From contig NZ_CP084550.1 in NCBI RefSeq assembly GCF_021800405.1, forward strand, positions 1,302,001 through 1,366,000: DNA of 64,000 bases, in the 5' to 3' direction. The notes under the pieces are model-generated. The model ran no database searches. It saw only the letters and a program-made list of their open reading frames with translations, and had not been told where the DNA came from. The position numbers and the translations under genes were made by a program. The stretch comes from Arthrobacter sp. FW306-07-I (lineage in GTDB: Bacteria > Actinomycetota > Actinomycetes > Actinomycetales > Micrococcaceae). Shown here in pieces: positions 7,928-16,396 of the stretch; position 1 is the stretch's first letter; each line of letters begins with the position of its first letter.

Positions 7928-8971
7928 ATGACCACCCAGACTTCCTCCACTGACAAGAAGCGCATTCTTTCCGGCGCCAAGCCCACGGCTGATTCCCTGC
8001 ACCTGGGCAACTACATTGGCGCTGTGCGCAACTGGGTGGACATGCAGGCGGAGTACGACGCCGTCTTCTTCATCCCTGACCTGCATGCCATCACGGTCGA
8101 CTTCGACCCCGCCGAACTGGCAAAGCGCACCCGCATCGTCGCGGCCCAGTACATCGCCGCCGGAATTGACCCGGACAAGAGCATTTTCTTCGTCCAGTCC
8201 CACGTTCCCGAGCACGCACAGCTTGCCTGGGCGCTGAACTGCATCACCGGTTTCGGCGAGGCCTCCCGGATGACGCAGTTCAAGGACAAAACCCAGAAGT
8301 CCGGTGCAGATTCGGCAACCCTGGGCCTGTTCGCCTACCCCACACTTATGGCCGCGGACATCCTGCTGTACCAGAGCGACCTGGTACCGGTGGGCGAGGA
8401 CCAGCGCCAGCACCTTGAACTGACCCGGAACCTGGCGCAGCGGTTCAACACCCGGTTCGGGCACACGTTCACCGTCCCCGAGGCCACGATCGTCAAGGAA
8501 AGCGCCAAGATCTACGACCTCCAGAATCCCAGCGCCAAGATGTCCAAGACGGGGGAGTCCCCCAACGGTGCCATCCAGCTGTTGGAGGATCCCAAGATCG
8601 CGGCCAAGCGCATCAAGTCGGCCGTGACCGACGCCGGAACGGACATCCGCTTCGATCCTGAGGAGAAGCCCGGGGTGTCCAACCTGCTGACCATCTACTC
8701 GTCCCTGACGGGCAAGTCCGTGGCGGACCTCGAAGCCGAGTACCAGGGGAAGATGTACGGCCACCTCAAAGTGGACCTCGCCGAGGTGGTGGTGGACTTC
8801 ATCACCCCGCTCCGCAACCGGACCAACGAGCTGATGGCCGACCCCGCGGAACTCGACCGGCTGCTGGCCCTTGGTGCGGAACGGGCCAGGGAGATCGCCT
8901 CGGTCACGCTGGGCCAGGTGTATCAGCGCATGGGCTTCCTGCCGTCCCTCAGCCTCGCAGGAGTCCGCTAG
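7928..8971 (+). CDS. trpS: Tryptophanyl-tRNA synthetase
   Basis: A class I aminoacyl-tRNA synthetase charging tRNA-Trp. The 347-residue protein has the HIGH-equivalent HLGN at residues 25-28 within [17 protein letters not shown], and the KMSKS-equivalent KMSKT at about 204-208, with the usual [13 protein letters not shown] between them. Length and motif spacing are standard for bacterial TrpRS-I. The ATG at 7928 follows a weak GAAAG. I saw no T-box or Trp leader peptide upstream; only 16 nt separate it from xth. The 2H phosphoesterase gene starts 4 nt after its stop. Confidence 0.97.
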   Translation: MTTQTSSTDKKRILSGAKPTADSLHLGNYIGAVRNWVDMQAEYDAVFFIPDLHAITVDFDPAELAKRTRIVAAQYIAAGIDPDKSIFFVQSHVPEHAQLAWALNCITGFGEASRMTQFKDKTQKSGADSATLGLFAYPTLMAADILLYQSDLVPVGEDQRQHLELTRNLAQRFNTRFGHTFTVPEATIVKESAKIYDLQNPSAKMSKTGESPNGAIQLLEDPKIAAKRIKSAVTDAGTDIRFDPEEKPGVSNLLTIYSSLTGKSVADLEAEYQGKMYGHLKVDLAEVVVDFITPLRNRTNELMADPAELDRLLALGAERAREIASVTLGQVYQRMGFLPSLSLAGVR

Positions 8972-8975
8972 CACC

Positions 8976-9677
8976 ATGTCTTCGAGAAACGTCACCGCCA
9001 GGGGAGGTGCCTGCGCCGCCGGACAGGTGGAGCAGTCCCTGGCCGACCGGTTCGGAGACCAATCCAGCAGGAATGCGGCTGCGGAGCATGAAGCACGGAG
9101 TGAAGAAATCAGCGTGGGCGTCATCCTGGGGTTCCCGGCTGAGATAGCAGGGGAACTGCAGCGCTGGCGCGCGTCCTTCGGTGACCCCATGGCCGATGTG
9201 GTGCCGGCGCACATCACCCTGGTCACCACCACCCCCACGCGGGACTGGGAAGCCACGCGCCGGCATGTCCGTGAGGTTGCCCGGCGCCAGAGTCCGTTCA
9301 AGGTCACCATCGCCGGGACGGGGACCTTCCGGCCCGTTTCGCCCGTCGTCTTCATCAACGTTGAGGACGGGTTCGATGACTGCGTGGACCTGCACCGCAA
9401 GCTTCAGCAGGGCCCGCTCCATCGCGAACTGCCTTTTGCCTACCATCCCCACGTCACCATCGCCCACGACGTCGCCCCGGAAAGCCTGGATGAGGCCGAA
9501 ACGGTGCTAAAGAACTACAGGGCCACCTTCCCCGTGGTTAGCATGGGACTCTATGAGCATGATGCCGACGGCATCTGGCAGCTACGGGAAGAGCTGGACT
9601 TTGGGACCGAAACTGACAACCACGGCAGCACCGGCCTTCCGGATGCTGCCGCGGACGCCCCCACCGAAGCAGAATAA
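8976..9677 (+). CDS. 2H phosphoesterase / 2'-5' RNA ligase-like protein
   Basis: A 233-residue protein of the 2H superfamily, with the two paired motifs HITL (within VVPAHITLVTT) and HVTI (within YHPHVTIAHDV) that form the phosphodiesterase active site. Members act on 2'-5' linkages or cyclic nucleotides in RNA metabolism; the substrate here is unknown. About 45 N-terminal residues are polar and poorly conserved looking, and about 25 C-terminal residues are acidic. The ATG at 8976 lies 4 nt after trpS, with AGGAG at 8959-8963 inside trpS. The link to trpS hints at a tRNA or RNA role, but this is only contextual. Its end overlaps the next gene. Confidence 0.85.
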   Translation: MSSRNVTARGGACAAGQVEQSLADRFGDQSSRNAAAEHEARSEEISVGVILGFPAEIAGELQRWRASFGDPMADVVPAHITLVTTTPTRDWEATRRHVREVARRQSPFKVTIAGTGTFRPVSPVVFINVEDGFDDCVDLHRKLQQGPLHRELPFAYHPHVTIAHDVAPESLDEAETVLKNYRATFPVVSMGLYEHDADGIWQLREELDFGTETDNHGSTGLPDAAADAPTEAE

Positions 9678-10707
9678 CCAGCAGCCGCTGCCTACCGAGC
9701 TTGACCGGTTGAAGCTGGCGGTCATCGAAAAACGGATTGAGTGGAACCGGGCCCGCAAGTCCGGAGGGAAGTTCGCAGCGCTGATGGTCCTGGGGCAGTG
9801 GTTCACCGCCCGCCTGAACGTCCTGCGGCCCATGAGGGCCTTCCGCCATTACACCCTCCACTACGGGCCGTTGATGAGTGCCGGCATAGGCTTCAACATG
9901 TTTTTCTCCATCACCGGCCTGCTGGCCACCGGCTTTTCCATTGCCGGCCTGGTGCTGAGCGGCCAACCGGCCCTGCTCGACACCATCGTCAGCAGCGTGG
10001 CCGCCAGCGCCCCCGGCCTCCTCAAAATCAACGGCGGCCAGGGCCTTGTGGACCCCAAGGACCTGCTGGATCCCAGCGGCCTGGGTTGGACTGCAGTAAT
10101 CAGCGCCGTGGTCACCGTGGTCACTTCGCTCGGCTGGATCAACGGTATGCGCGACGGCCTCCGGGGCGTACTGCAGCTGCCGCCGCTGATGGTCAATCCC
10201 ATCCTGCTGAAGCTGCGCGACGCCGGAATCCTGCTGCTGCTGGGCCTGTCCCTGGTGATCAGCGCGGCCGCTTCGCTGGTCTTCGGCACGGCAGCCGGGT
10301 GGGTTTCCAACTTCCTGCACCTCACTGACGCCTTGGCCGGGCCCCTCACCACGTCCGTGAAGATCATTGTGCCGCTGGTCCTCAACTGGGTCACGGCGCT
10401 GATCATGTTCCGGCTGGCCGCAGGCCTGAAGCTGTCCCGGCGGGCTTTGCTTGAAAGCACCATCCTCGCGGCCCTGGGCACCACCATCCTGCAGATCTTC
10501 AGCACTGAGCTGTTGGGCGGTGCCGGCCGCAACCCCCTCCTGGCCTCGTTTGCCGTCATCATCGGGCTTTTGATCTGGTTTAACCTGGTCAGCCAGGTCT
10601 ACCTCGTCTCGGCGGGGTGGGCCGCCGTACGCGAGGCGGACCTGGAGTCCGGCGGCACTCCCCGCAAGACCATCCTCGGGGCAAAGCGCGCCACACCCCA
10701 GACCTGA
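9643..10707 (+). CDS. YihY/BrkB family membrane protein (YhjD-like)
   Basis: An inner-membrane protein of the YihY/virulence factor BrkB family, whose function is not settled. From ATG 9643, which overlaps the previous gene by 35 nt, it has 354 residues. After a basic N-terminal segment (LKLAVIEKRIEWNRARKS), there are about six hydrophobic segments, starting with GIGFNMFFSITGLLATGFS and ending with FAVIIGLLIWFNLVSQVYLVSAGWAAVRE, the typical closing block. Other in-frame starts exist nearby, so the first 10-20 residues are uncertain. The gene points toward the convergent glycosidase gene with only 39 nt between stops. Confidence 0.85.
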   Translation: MLPRTPPPKQNNQQPLPTELDRLKLAVIEKRIEWNRARKSGGKFAALMVLGQWFTARLNVLRPMRAFRHYTLHYGPLMSAGIGFNMFFSITGLLATGFSIAGLVLSGQPALLDTIVSSVAASAPGLLKINGGQGLVDPKDLLDPSGLGWTAVISAVVTVVTSLGWINGMRDGLRGVLQLPPLMVNPILLKLRDAGILLLLGLSLVISAAASLVFGTAAGWVSNFLHLTDALAGPLTTSVKIIVPLVLNWVTALIMFRLAAGLKLSRRALLESTILAALGTTILQIFSTELLGGAGRNPLLASFAVIIGLLIWFNLVSQVYLVSAGWAAVREADLESGGTPRKTILGAKRATPQT

Positions 10708-10746
10708 TACTGCCCGGCAGGCTGCACGCCACGCCAACTTTCACAG

Positions 10747-13035
10747 TCAGGGAGCCGGCACCAGCCCCTCCCAGGCCACTGTCCAGCCCGGTGGAAAACC
10801 GGGTGCATGCCCCTCCGGGCCGTGGTCCCAGCCAGCGGCCATCAGCGCGGCCGCGGCAAGCAGACCGCCGTTGCCCGGAAGGTACAAGGGCAGGGAGTCC
10901 GTTTGGCGGTTGTGCCCGTTCGGCAGGACCGTGTTCTTGCCGGCGTCCTGCAGGAGCGCGTCCACGGCGGCCTCCGGGTCACCCAGCCGCGCGGCCGTCA
11001 TGGCCATCACCGGGTAGTCCCAGCCCCACGTGCTGCCCCAGTCCCAGTCGGCCAGGACGTCATCCAGCGTTGCCCGCATGGTTGCTTCATCAATCAGTCC
11101 CGTCAGCGGCAGGACGCCGAGGGCGCAGAGCATGGAGGGATGGTCCGTCCTGACGGTGAATGGTTCCACGTCCATGGCTGCGTAGACACCGTTGACCACC
11201 CGCGGGCGCACCAGCCCGTCGGCCACCGCCTGCCAGGCATGAACAGGTTCCAGGCCCAGCCGTTCCCGCCACGCGGCGGCGGTCCGGAGGCCCCACTGCC
11301 AGTAGGCAAGTTCGAAGGTGGGATTCATGACCTTGGCCCGCATGGACCCATAGCTCTCCTGCGCGGGGATGAGCGGCGGACCAAGTTCGAAACCGCGCGG
11401 CGTGGGGTGGGCGAAGCTGGCCATGAACTCCGCGGACTCGAACACGATGTCCGCGAACTCCTCCAGCACCTCGCGGCCGGGGTTGGCCCGATACGCCAGT
11501 TCCGCCAGGTGGAGGGGATGTGGTTGCTGCCAAATCAGGAACGTCCCGATCGGGCTGGGGCTCTCCCTTCCATCCGGACCTACCTGCTTTGGCCAGCGGG
11601 CGCCGTCGAACCCCTGCGCCCGTGCCGTCTGCCGGGACGACTCCAGCACCGTTGTATACCAGCGCAGGGAGGGGAGGAGCAGTTCCGCGCGGTTCCAGTG
11701 CGCAAAATGGGCGGCGTGCCACCAGTGCATCTCCAGGTGGAAACGTCCCCGCCACGAGTTGCACACCAGGCCCGTTTCCTGCGGCGGCAGCGATCCGGAG
11801 CAGTTGACGGCGGTCAGGTACTGGGAGAGGACGATGCGTCGTTCCAGCTCCTTCGCCCTCGCGTCCGGAGTGGCGGCCAGTTCGATGGCACCTCCGGAGC
11901 GCCAGAACCTGGGCCAGTGCTCCATTGAGGCAGCCGCAACGTTGCTGCCGGGCTGGCTTCCGCCAGGAGGCTGAGGGGCGTCAGGGGAAGGCCCGACGGC
12001 GGAACGAGGCTCGCTGCCTGCGCACGCCTTGCCTGCCACCTGGGAAAGGCCGGCGCCGCCCCTGGGGATGCAGTCACCATCGCCCCCGGACACGAAGGCA
12101 ACGGACAGGTCCAGGACGTCCGGCCCGGAATGCGTGTCCAGGCAGATGCGTACCGAGTGCGCTCCAGCCTGCTCCACATCAAGGCCGTGCCCGCTGACCA
12201 CCACCTGGTACCGCGAGTTGTCCAGCGCGCGGTCCACAGTCCAGCTGGGCGCCCCCGGGTGGAGCTCGGCGGGGTGGGGTCCGTGAAGACTGGTGGCATG
12301 GGCAGCGGACTGGCCCCACTCGGCAGCATCGTGCCAGGCCTCTGACCCGTACGGGAAGTCGATGGCAATCACCAGGCCCTCCCGGAGCGCCCGGGACTCC
12401 ACACGGATCCCGAGCTCATCGCGGTGGGGGTGGCAGGCCGTGGTGACCTGCACTGGATGGCCGGCAACGGTGAAGGAGCTGGCGACAACACCCGTCCACA
12501 GATCCAGTGTCTGGCCGCTGTCGGAGAGTTCCGCGGAATTGATCGGCCGGCTGGCTCCGTCCTGCAGCAGCTGAAAACCGACGCGTCCCAGGTCAAGGCG
12601 GTGCGGATTTGCCCGCAGCCAGGTTTCCGCGGCGGAGGTGCCCGTCTCGCGGTCATTGACAATGTCTCCCATCATGTCCACGTAAGGGACGGGTCCCCGT
12701 GGTGATTCATAGAGGACGGTGGACCCTGCCAGGGTGTACCGGTCGCCGCCGGGCGTGGAGTGCCAGCCCCAATTCGACTGCGTCCCCAGCAGGGTTCCGG
12801 GCGGGAGTTTTTCCTCGCGCGGCCCCACCGGATACTCTGCCGGCAGGGTCTGCAGCCCGGTGAGGTCAATGGTGAAAGCGAACTCGCCGTTGCCTACGGA
12901 TACGGGGCTTCGGGTATCAAGCCTGCACTGCCGGACGTTATGGCGCTGCACCAGCGCCTTCCGGTCGATAGCGCCGGATGGCCGTTGTGCCTGGGTCATG
13001 GCCTGCTGCCCTGCGGTGCTGCTGCGGCTGTGCAT
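10747..13035 (-). CDS. Predicted six-hairpin glycosidase (GH65/GH95-like), family uncertain
   Basis: A large, probably cytoplasmic glycoside-processing enzyme of 762 residues with no signal peptide. The N-terminal half is beta-rich, opening with VQRHNVRQCRLD and SVGNGEFAFTIDLTGLQTL. The C-terminal half looks like an (alpha/alpha)6 barrel: GRFHLEMHWWHAAHFAHW, QESYGSMRAKVMNPTFELA, WGWDYPVMAMTA and LYLPGNGGLLAAAALM, reminiscent of GH65 and GH95. I cannot assign catalytic residues or substrate with confidence. I chose ATG 13035 because AGGAGG lies nine bases upstream; longer starts give compositionally odd N-termini. It diverges from a sugar-binding lipoprotein, and a LacI-type operator lies downstream of its probable promoter, so a carbohydrate-induced role is likely. 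Confidence 0.75.
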   Translation of the reverse strand: MHSRSSTAGQQAMTQAQRPSGAIDRKALVQRHNVRQCRLDTRSPVSVGNGEFAFTIDLTGLQTLPAEYPVGPREEKLPPGTLLGTQSNWGWHSTPGGDRYTLAGSTVLYESPRGPVPYVDMMGDIVNDRETGTSAAETWLRANPHRLDLGRVGFQLLQDGASRPINSAELSDSGQTLDLWTGVVASSFTVAGHPVQVTTACHPHRDELGIRVESRALREGLVIAIDFPYGSEAWHDAAEWGQSAAHATSLHGPHPAELHPGAPSWTVDRALDNSRYQVVVSGHGLDVEQAGAHSVRICLDTHSGPDVLDLSVAFVSGGDGDCIPRGGAGLSQVAGKACAGSEPRSAVGPSPDAPQPPGGSQPGSNVAAASMEHWPRFWRSGGAIELAATPDARAKELERRIVLSQYLTAVNCSGSLPPQETGLVCNSWRGRFHLEMHWWHAAHFAHWNRAELLLPSLRWYTTVLESSRQTARAQGFDGARWPKQVGPDGRESPSPIGTFLIWQQPHPLHLAELAYRANPGREVLEEFADIVFESAEFMASFAHPTPRGFELGPPLIPAQESYGSMRAKVMNPTFELAYWQWGLRTAAAWRERLGLEPVHAWQAVADGLVRPRVVNGVYAAMDVEPFTVRTDHPSMLCALGVLPLTGLIDEATMRATLDDVLADWDWGSTWGWDYPVMAMTAARLGDPEAAVDALLQDAGKNTVLPNGHNRQTDSLPLYLPGNGGLLAAAALMAAGWDHGPEGHAPGFPPGWTVAWEGLVPAP

Positions 13036-13133
13036 GGTGGACGCCCTCCTGACGGTAATCTGTTGCCGGCGCCGCGAATTTTCCGGACGCACGGATAGCT
13101 GGCCTCTGCGACTGAAGAGCGGCGGAGGATGAA

Positions 13134-13184
13134 GAAAGCGGTTTCCGGCGGTTCTATCTTTTGCTGGTTCGAGGATGCTGTCAA
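13134..13184 (-). promoter_or_regulatory. Glycosidase promoter with LacI-type operator
   Basis: On the minus strand a consensus TTGACA (13184-13179) is followed after 17 nt by AAAGAT (13161-13156). The quasi-palindrome GAAACCGCTTTC (13145-13134) lies just downstream of the expected start. It matches a LacI-family operator core of the form GAAA-n-CG-n-TTTC and is the exact reverse complement of the operator at 13291-13302. Confidence 0.65.
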
Positions 13185-13257
13185 GGCGCTTGGCGCGAGG
13201 CACTGCGTTCGAAACTATCGGCGCGCGGGAAGGCCTGAATGGGTAATCGTCGGCCTA

Positions 13258-13302
13258 TTGACGACCGCCATACCAATTGATACGTTTCACGAAACCGCTT
13301 TC
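13258..13302 (+). promoter_or_regulatory. Promoter and LacI-type operator of the sugar-binding protein gene
   Basis: TTGACG (13258-13263), 17 nt, TACGTT (13281-13286). The operator GAAACCGCTTTC at 13291-13302 covers the predicted start site, and an overlapping GTTTC-AC-GAAAC repeat (13284-13295) extends over the -10 box. This layout predicts repression by a LacI-family regulator, shared with the divergent glycosidase. Confidence 0.7.
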
Positions 13303-13335
13303 TCGTCACCCGCACTTACGGAAGAAGCCTGCCCA

Positions 13336-14637
13336 ATGACGCGTCACGCTGCCCGGAGAATCCGCCAATCCCTTGCCGTCCTATCGGCCGCAGCCCTTCT
13401 GGCCGTGACCGCCGGCTGTTCCAGCCCATCCTCCAACAAGGCTGAGGAGGGGCCGGTGGAAATCCGGTTCTCCTGGTGGGGCAATGCCGGCCGCGCCGAG
13501 CTGACCAACAAGGCGATTGCGGAGTTTGAAGCCGCCAACCCCAACATCAAGGTCAAGCCGGAATACGGCGACATCGGCGGCTACTTCGACAAGCTGGCAA
13601 CCCAGGTGGCCGCCAATGACGCTCCGGACGTCATCACCATGGGCGGCGCCTACCCCGCCGAGTACGCCAACCGCGGGGCGCTGCTGGACCTGACCAAGGT
13701 GCAGGGCTCCCTGGACCTGTCCAGGATCGATCAGGGTGCGCTGGAAAACGGACAGGTCAAAGGCAAGCAGTACGGTGTCTCCACAGGTGCCAACGCCCTG
13801 GCCATCGTGGTCAATCCCGCTGTCTTCTCGGCGGCAGGTGTGCCTTTGCCGGATGACAGCAGCTGGAGCTGGGATGACTTCGCCAGGATCGCCGGCGACA
13901 TCACGGCCAAGAGCCCCAAGGGGACGTACGGGACGGCCACGGTCCTCACCCATGACTCGTTGGATGCCTTCGCCCGCCAGCGCGGCAAATCCCTCTACAC
14001 CCAGGACGGCCAGTTGGGGCTGGACAAGCAGACGGTGCAGGACTACTTCGATTATTCGCTGAAGCTCAGCGAATCCGGAGCCGCTCCAAGTGCGTCGGAA
14101 ACGGTGGAGAAGCTCAACGTCAGCACGGAGCAGACCCTGATGGGCATGGGCAAGGCGGGGATGATGCTCACGTGGAGCAATTCACTGACCGCCCTCAGCA
14201 AGGCCTCCGGCGCGGAGCTGAAACTGCTCAAGCTCCCCGGCGAAAAACCCACCCCGGGAATCTGGCTCCAGTCCTCGCAGTTCTACACCATCTCGGCCCG
14301 CAGCAAGCACACGGACGCCGCCGCAAAGCTTGTGAACTTCCTGGTCAATAACCAGGCCGCGGCCAAGATTATCAAGAGCGACAGGGGCATCCCCGGCAAC
14401 TCCGAGATGCGCGCCGCCATCCAGGACCTGCTCACACCGCAAGGCAAGGTGGAAGCGGAGTACATCAACCAAATCGGCAAGATGGACTTCGCCCCCACGT
14501 ACATCGGCCCCACCGGTTCCACCGCGGTTTCCGAAATCACCGCCCGGATCAACACCGAGGTCCTGTTCAAGCGGCTCACGCCGGAGAAGGCCGCCGAGCA
14601 GTGGCTCAGCGAGAGCAAGGCAGCGATCGGCAAGTAG
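13336..14637 (+). CDS. Sugar ABC transporter substrate-binding lipoprotein (orphan)
   Basis: A family 1 extracellular solute-binding protein (CUT1 type) tethered to the outer face of the membrane. The 433-residue precursor has a basic n-region (RHAARRIRQS), a hydrophobic core and lipobox TAGC with the lipidated cysteine at residue 28; the mature part begins IRFSWWGNAGR, typical of oligosaccharide-binding proteins. I chose ATG 13336 over an upstream in-frame ATG at 13129 because the latter would bury the signal peptide and start upstream of the promoter. No permease or ATPase genes follow: a hydrolase lies convergently 26 nt away. It therefore probably uses transporter subunits encoded elsewhere. 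Pairing with the glycosidase and shared operators suggest one carbohydrate regulon. Confidence 0.92.
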   Translation: MTRHAARRIRQSLAVLSAAALLAVTAGCSSPSSNKAEEGPVEIRFSWWGNAGRAELTNKAIAEFEAANPNIKVKPEYGDIGGYFDKLATQVAANDAPDVITMGGAYPAEYANRGALLDLTKVQGSLDLSRIDQGALENGQVKGKQYGVSTGANALAIVVNPAVFSAAGVPLPDDSSWSWDDFARIAGDITAKSPKGTYGTATVLTHDSLDAFARQRGKSLYTQDGQLGLDKQTVQDYFDYSLKLSESGAAPSASETVEKLNVSTEQTLMGMGKAGMMLTWSNSLTALSKASGAELKLLKLPGEKPTPGIWLQSSQFYTISARSKHTDAAAKLVNFLVNNQAAAKIIKSDRGIPGNSEMRAAIQDLLTPQGKVEAEYINQIGKMDFAPTYIGPTGSTAVSEITARINTEVLFKRLTPEKAAEQWLSESKAAIGK

Positions 14638-14663
14638 TTACCCGCGGGGCACCGGGCAGGGCG

Positions 14664-15437
14664 TCAGGCTGATGCGGCGTCGAGGTACTGGTCGGCCCAT
14701 GCTGCGATGATGCGCGCAGCACGGGCAGCCTGGCCCTTCCCCGTCAGCAGGTGGTCGCTGCCCTCAAGGGACACGAAATTCCGCGGGTGCCTGGCGGTCT
14801 GGAAGATGGTGCTGGCGTTCTCGATCCCCACCGTGTTGTCGGTGGGGGAGTGCAGCACCATCAGTGGCTTGTGCAGCTGCTTGATGCAGTCCGTCAGGTC
14901 CGCATTTTCCAGATCCTCCACGAAGTGCCGTCGGATCTCCACCCGCTTGCCGCCGAGGTCCACCTCGGCGCTGCCCTCGCTGAGGATCCTGTCCAATGCA
15001 GCATCGAAGACGTGTGCCACGTGCTTGGGGGAGAAGGGGGCACCCACTGTGGCAACGGCGTCGAGTTCCGGAATGTCCCGCGCCGCAGCAAGCACTGCTG
15101 CACCGCCAAACGAGTGTCCCACCAGCAGGGAAATCTCCTTCCCCTCGCTGCGCATGAACTCTGCCGCCTTCACCGTGTCGGCTACCTTGTGGCTGAAGGA
15201 ACCTGCGGACCATTCACCGGCGGAGCCGCCCAGGCCCAGGTTGTCGAAGCGCAGCATCCCGATGCCGCTGTCCGCCAGCGCCTTGCACATGCGCGCTGCG
15301 GAGGGGCTGTCCTTGCCCAGGGTGAACCCGTGCGAGAAGACGCCCCAGCCCTTGACGGGACCTTCCGGGACGTCGATGATGCCGGACAGCAGCTCGCCTG
15401 TGGAACCGGCGAAGGTGACTTTTTCGGAGCGGGACAA
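14664..15437 (-). CDS. Alpha/beta hydrolase
   Basis: A 257-residue alpha/beta-hydrolase-fold protein with the nucleophile elbow GHSFGG (Ser109), an acid candidate in HSPTDNTVG and the final His in GSDHLL; VFSHGFTLGKDSP supplies the oxyanion region. This branch resembles the hydrolase half of OsmC-hydrolase fusions, but the substrate is unknown. The start is taken as TTG 15437, which has AAAGGG upstream; a longer ATG-started version would run into the palindrome at 15466-15522. It lies downstream of sdhB on the same strand but two hairpins separate them, so it is probably its own unit. Confidence 0.82.
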   Translation of the reverse strand: MSRSEKVTFAGSTGELLSGIIDVPEGPVKGWGVFSHGFTLGKDSPSAARMCKALADSGIGMLRFDNLGLGGSAGEWSAGSFSHKVADTVKAAEFMRSEGKEISLLVGHSFGGAAVLAAARDIPELDAVATVGAPFSPKHVAHVFDAALDRILSEGSAEVDLGGKRVEIRRHFVEDLENADLTDCIKQLHKPLMVLHSPTDNTVGIENASTIFQTARHPRNFVSLEGSDHLLTGKGQAARAARIIAAWADQYLDAASA

Positions 15438-15465
15438 GGGGGACCCTTTCTGTGGGCGGACAGCT

Positions 15466-15522
15466 TGCTCTATCAGTCTTGGTCCCCAAACCCCAGGTTT
15501 AGCGACCAAAGCTGATAGAGCA
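15466..15522. repeat. 57-nt near-perfect palindrome upstream of the hydrolase
   Basis: Arms TGCTCTATCAG (15466-15476) and CTGATAGAGCA (15512-15522), then TTGGTC/GACCAA (15479-15484 with 15504-15509), then AAACC/GGTTT close to the centre. Only one mismatch and one wobble interrupt the arm from the outside in. It differs in sequence from the REP-like elements at 123-188 and 6369-6433. It could be a mobile intergenic palindrome, an operator or an mRNA leader structure. Confidence 0.8.
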
Positions 15523-15547
15523 TCCGGGTGCTTAGGTGCTGGAACGA

Positions 15548-15586
15548 CGACGGCGCCGCCACCACACGTGGTGAGCGACGCCGTCG
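15548..15586 (-). terminator. Terminator of the sdhCDAB operon
   Basis: Hairpin with outer arms GACGGCG (15549-15555) and CGCCGTC (15579-15585) and inner ACCAC/GTGGT, located 27 nt after the sdhB stop. No U-tract is evident. Confidence 0.7.
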
Positions 15587-15612
15587 GCCGTTATCCAGGT
15601 TGTTGAACGCGG

Positions 15613-16395
15613 TTAGATCCTGCGGGCCAGGATGGCCTGCTTCACTTCCGCGATGGCCTGGGTGACCTGGATGCCTCGGGGGCAGGCCTCCGAGCAGTTG
15701 AAGGTGGTGCGGCAGCGCCACACGCCTTCCTTGTCGTTGAGGATCTCAAGGCGCATGTCGCCGGCATCGTCTCGGGAGTCGAAGATGAAGCGGTGCGCGT
15801 TGACGATCGCTGCCGGGCCGAAGTACTGGCCATCGGTCCAGAACACCGGGCAGGAGGACGTGCACGCGGCACACAGGATGCACTTGGTGGTGTCATCAAA
15901 GCGCTCACGGTCCTCAGCGGACTGCAGGCGTTCCCGGGTGGGCTCGTGGCCCTTGTTGATCAGGAAGGGCATGACTTCGCGGTACGACTGGAAGAAGGGT
16001 TCCATGTCCACGATGAGGTCCTTCTCCACCGGCAGGCCCTTGATGGGCTCAACCGTGATGGGCTTGGACGTGTCCAGGTCCTTGAGCAGCGTCTTGCAGG
16101 CAAGGCGGTTGCGGCCGTTGATGCGCATGGCGTCGGAGCCGCATACGCCGTGGGCGCAGGAGCGGCGGAAGGACAACGTGCCGTCCATCTCCCACTTCAC
16201 CTTGTGCAGGGCGTCCAGGACACGGTCCGTGCCGTACATGGTCAGGTGGAAGTCGTCCCAGGTGGCTTCCTCGGAAACCTCCGGGTTGTACCGGCGGACG
16301 CGCATGTGGACGTCGAACGTGGGGATTTCCCCGCCTCCGCCAACGCCGGCAGGAAGTTCAACCTTTGAGGCTGGCTCAGCGATTTCAGCGGTCAT
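15613..16395 (-). CDS. sdhB: Succinate dehydrogenase iron-sulfur subunit
   Basis: The electron-transfer subunit linking the flavoprotein to quinone in complex II, on the cytoplasmic face of the membrane. The 260-residue protein has all three cluster motifs: the 2Fe-2S site with Cys80, Cys85, Asp88 and Cys100 (the Asp is also found in E. coli SdhB), the 4Fe-4S motif CILCAACTSSCP, and the 3Fe-4S region CRTTFNCSEACPRGI. An N-terminal extension of about 25 residues, rich in Ala/Glu/Gly, precedes the fold. It starts one base after the sdhA stop and closes the sdhCDAB operon. Confidence 0.97.
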   Translation of the reverse strand: MTAEIAEPASKVELPAGVGGGGEIPTFDVHMRVRRYNPEVSEEATWDDFHLTMYGTDRVLDALHKVKWEMDGTLSFRRSCAHGVCGSDAMRINGRNRLACKTLLKDLDTSKPITVEPIKGLPVEKDLIVDMEPFFQSYREVMPFLINKGHEPTRERLQSAEDRERFDDTTKCILCAACTSSCPVFWTDGQYFGPAAIVNAHRFIFDSRDDAGDMRLEILNDKEGVWRCRTTFNCSEACPRGIQVTQAIAEVKQAILARRI

Positions 16396-16396
16396 C

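Noticed and set aside
13129..13335. N-terminal extension of the sugar-binding protein from ATG 13129
   Set aside because: It would place about 69 residues before a good lipoprotein signal peptide and start upstream of the promoter and operator.
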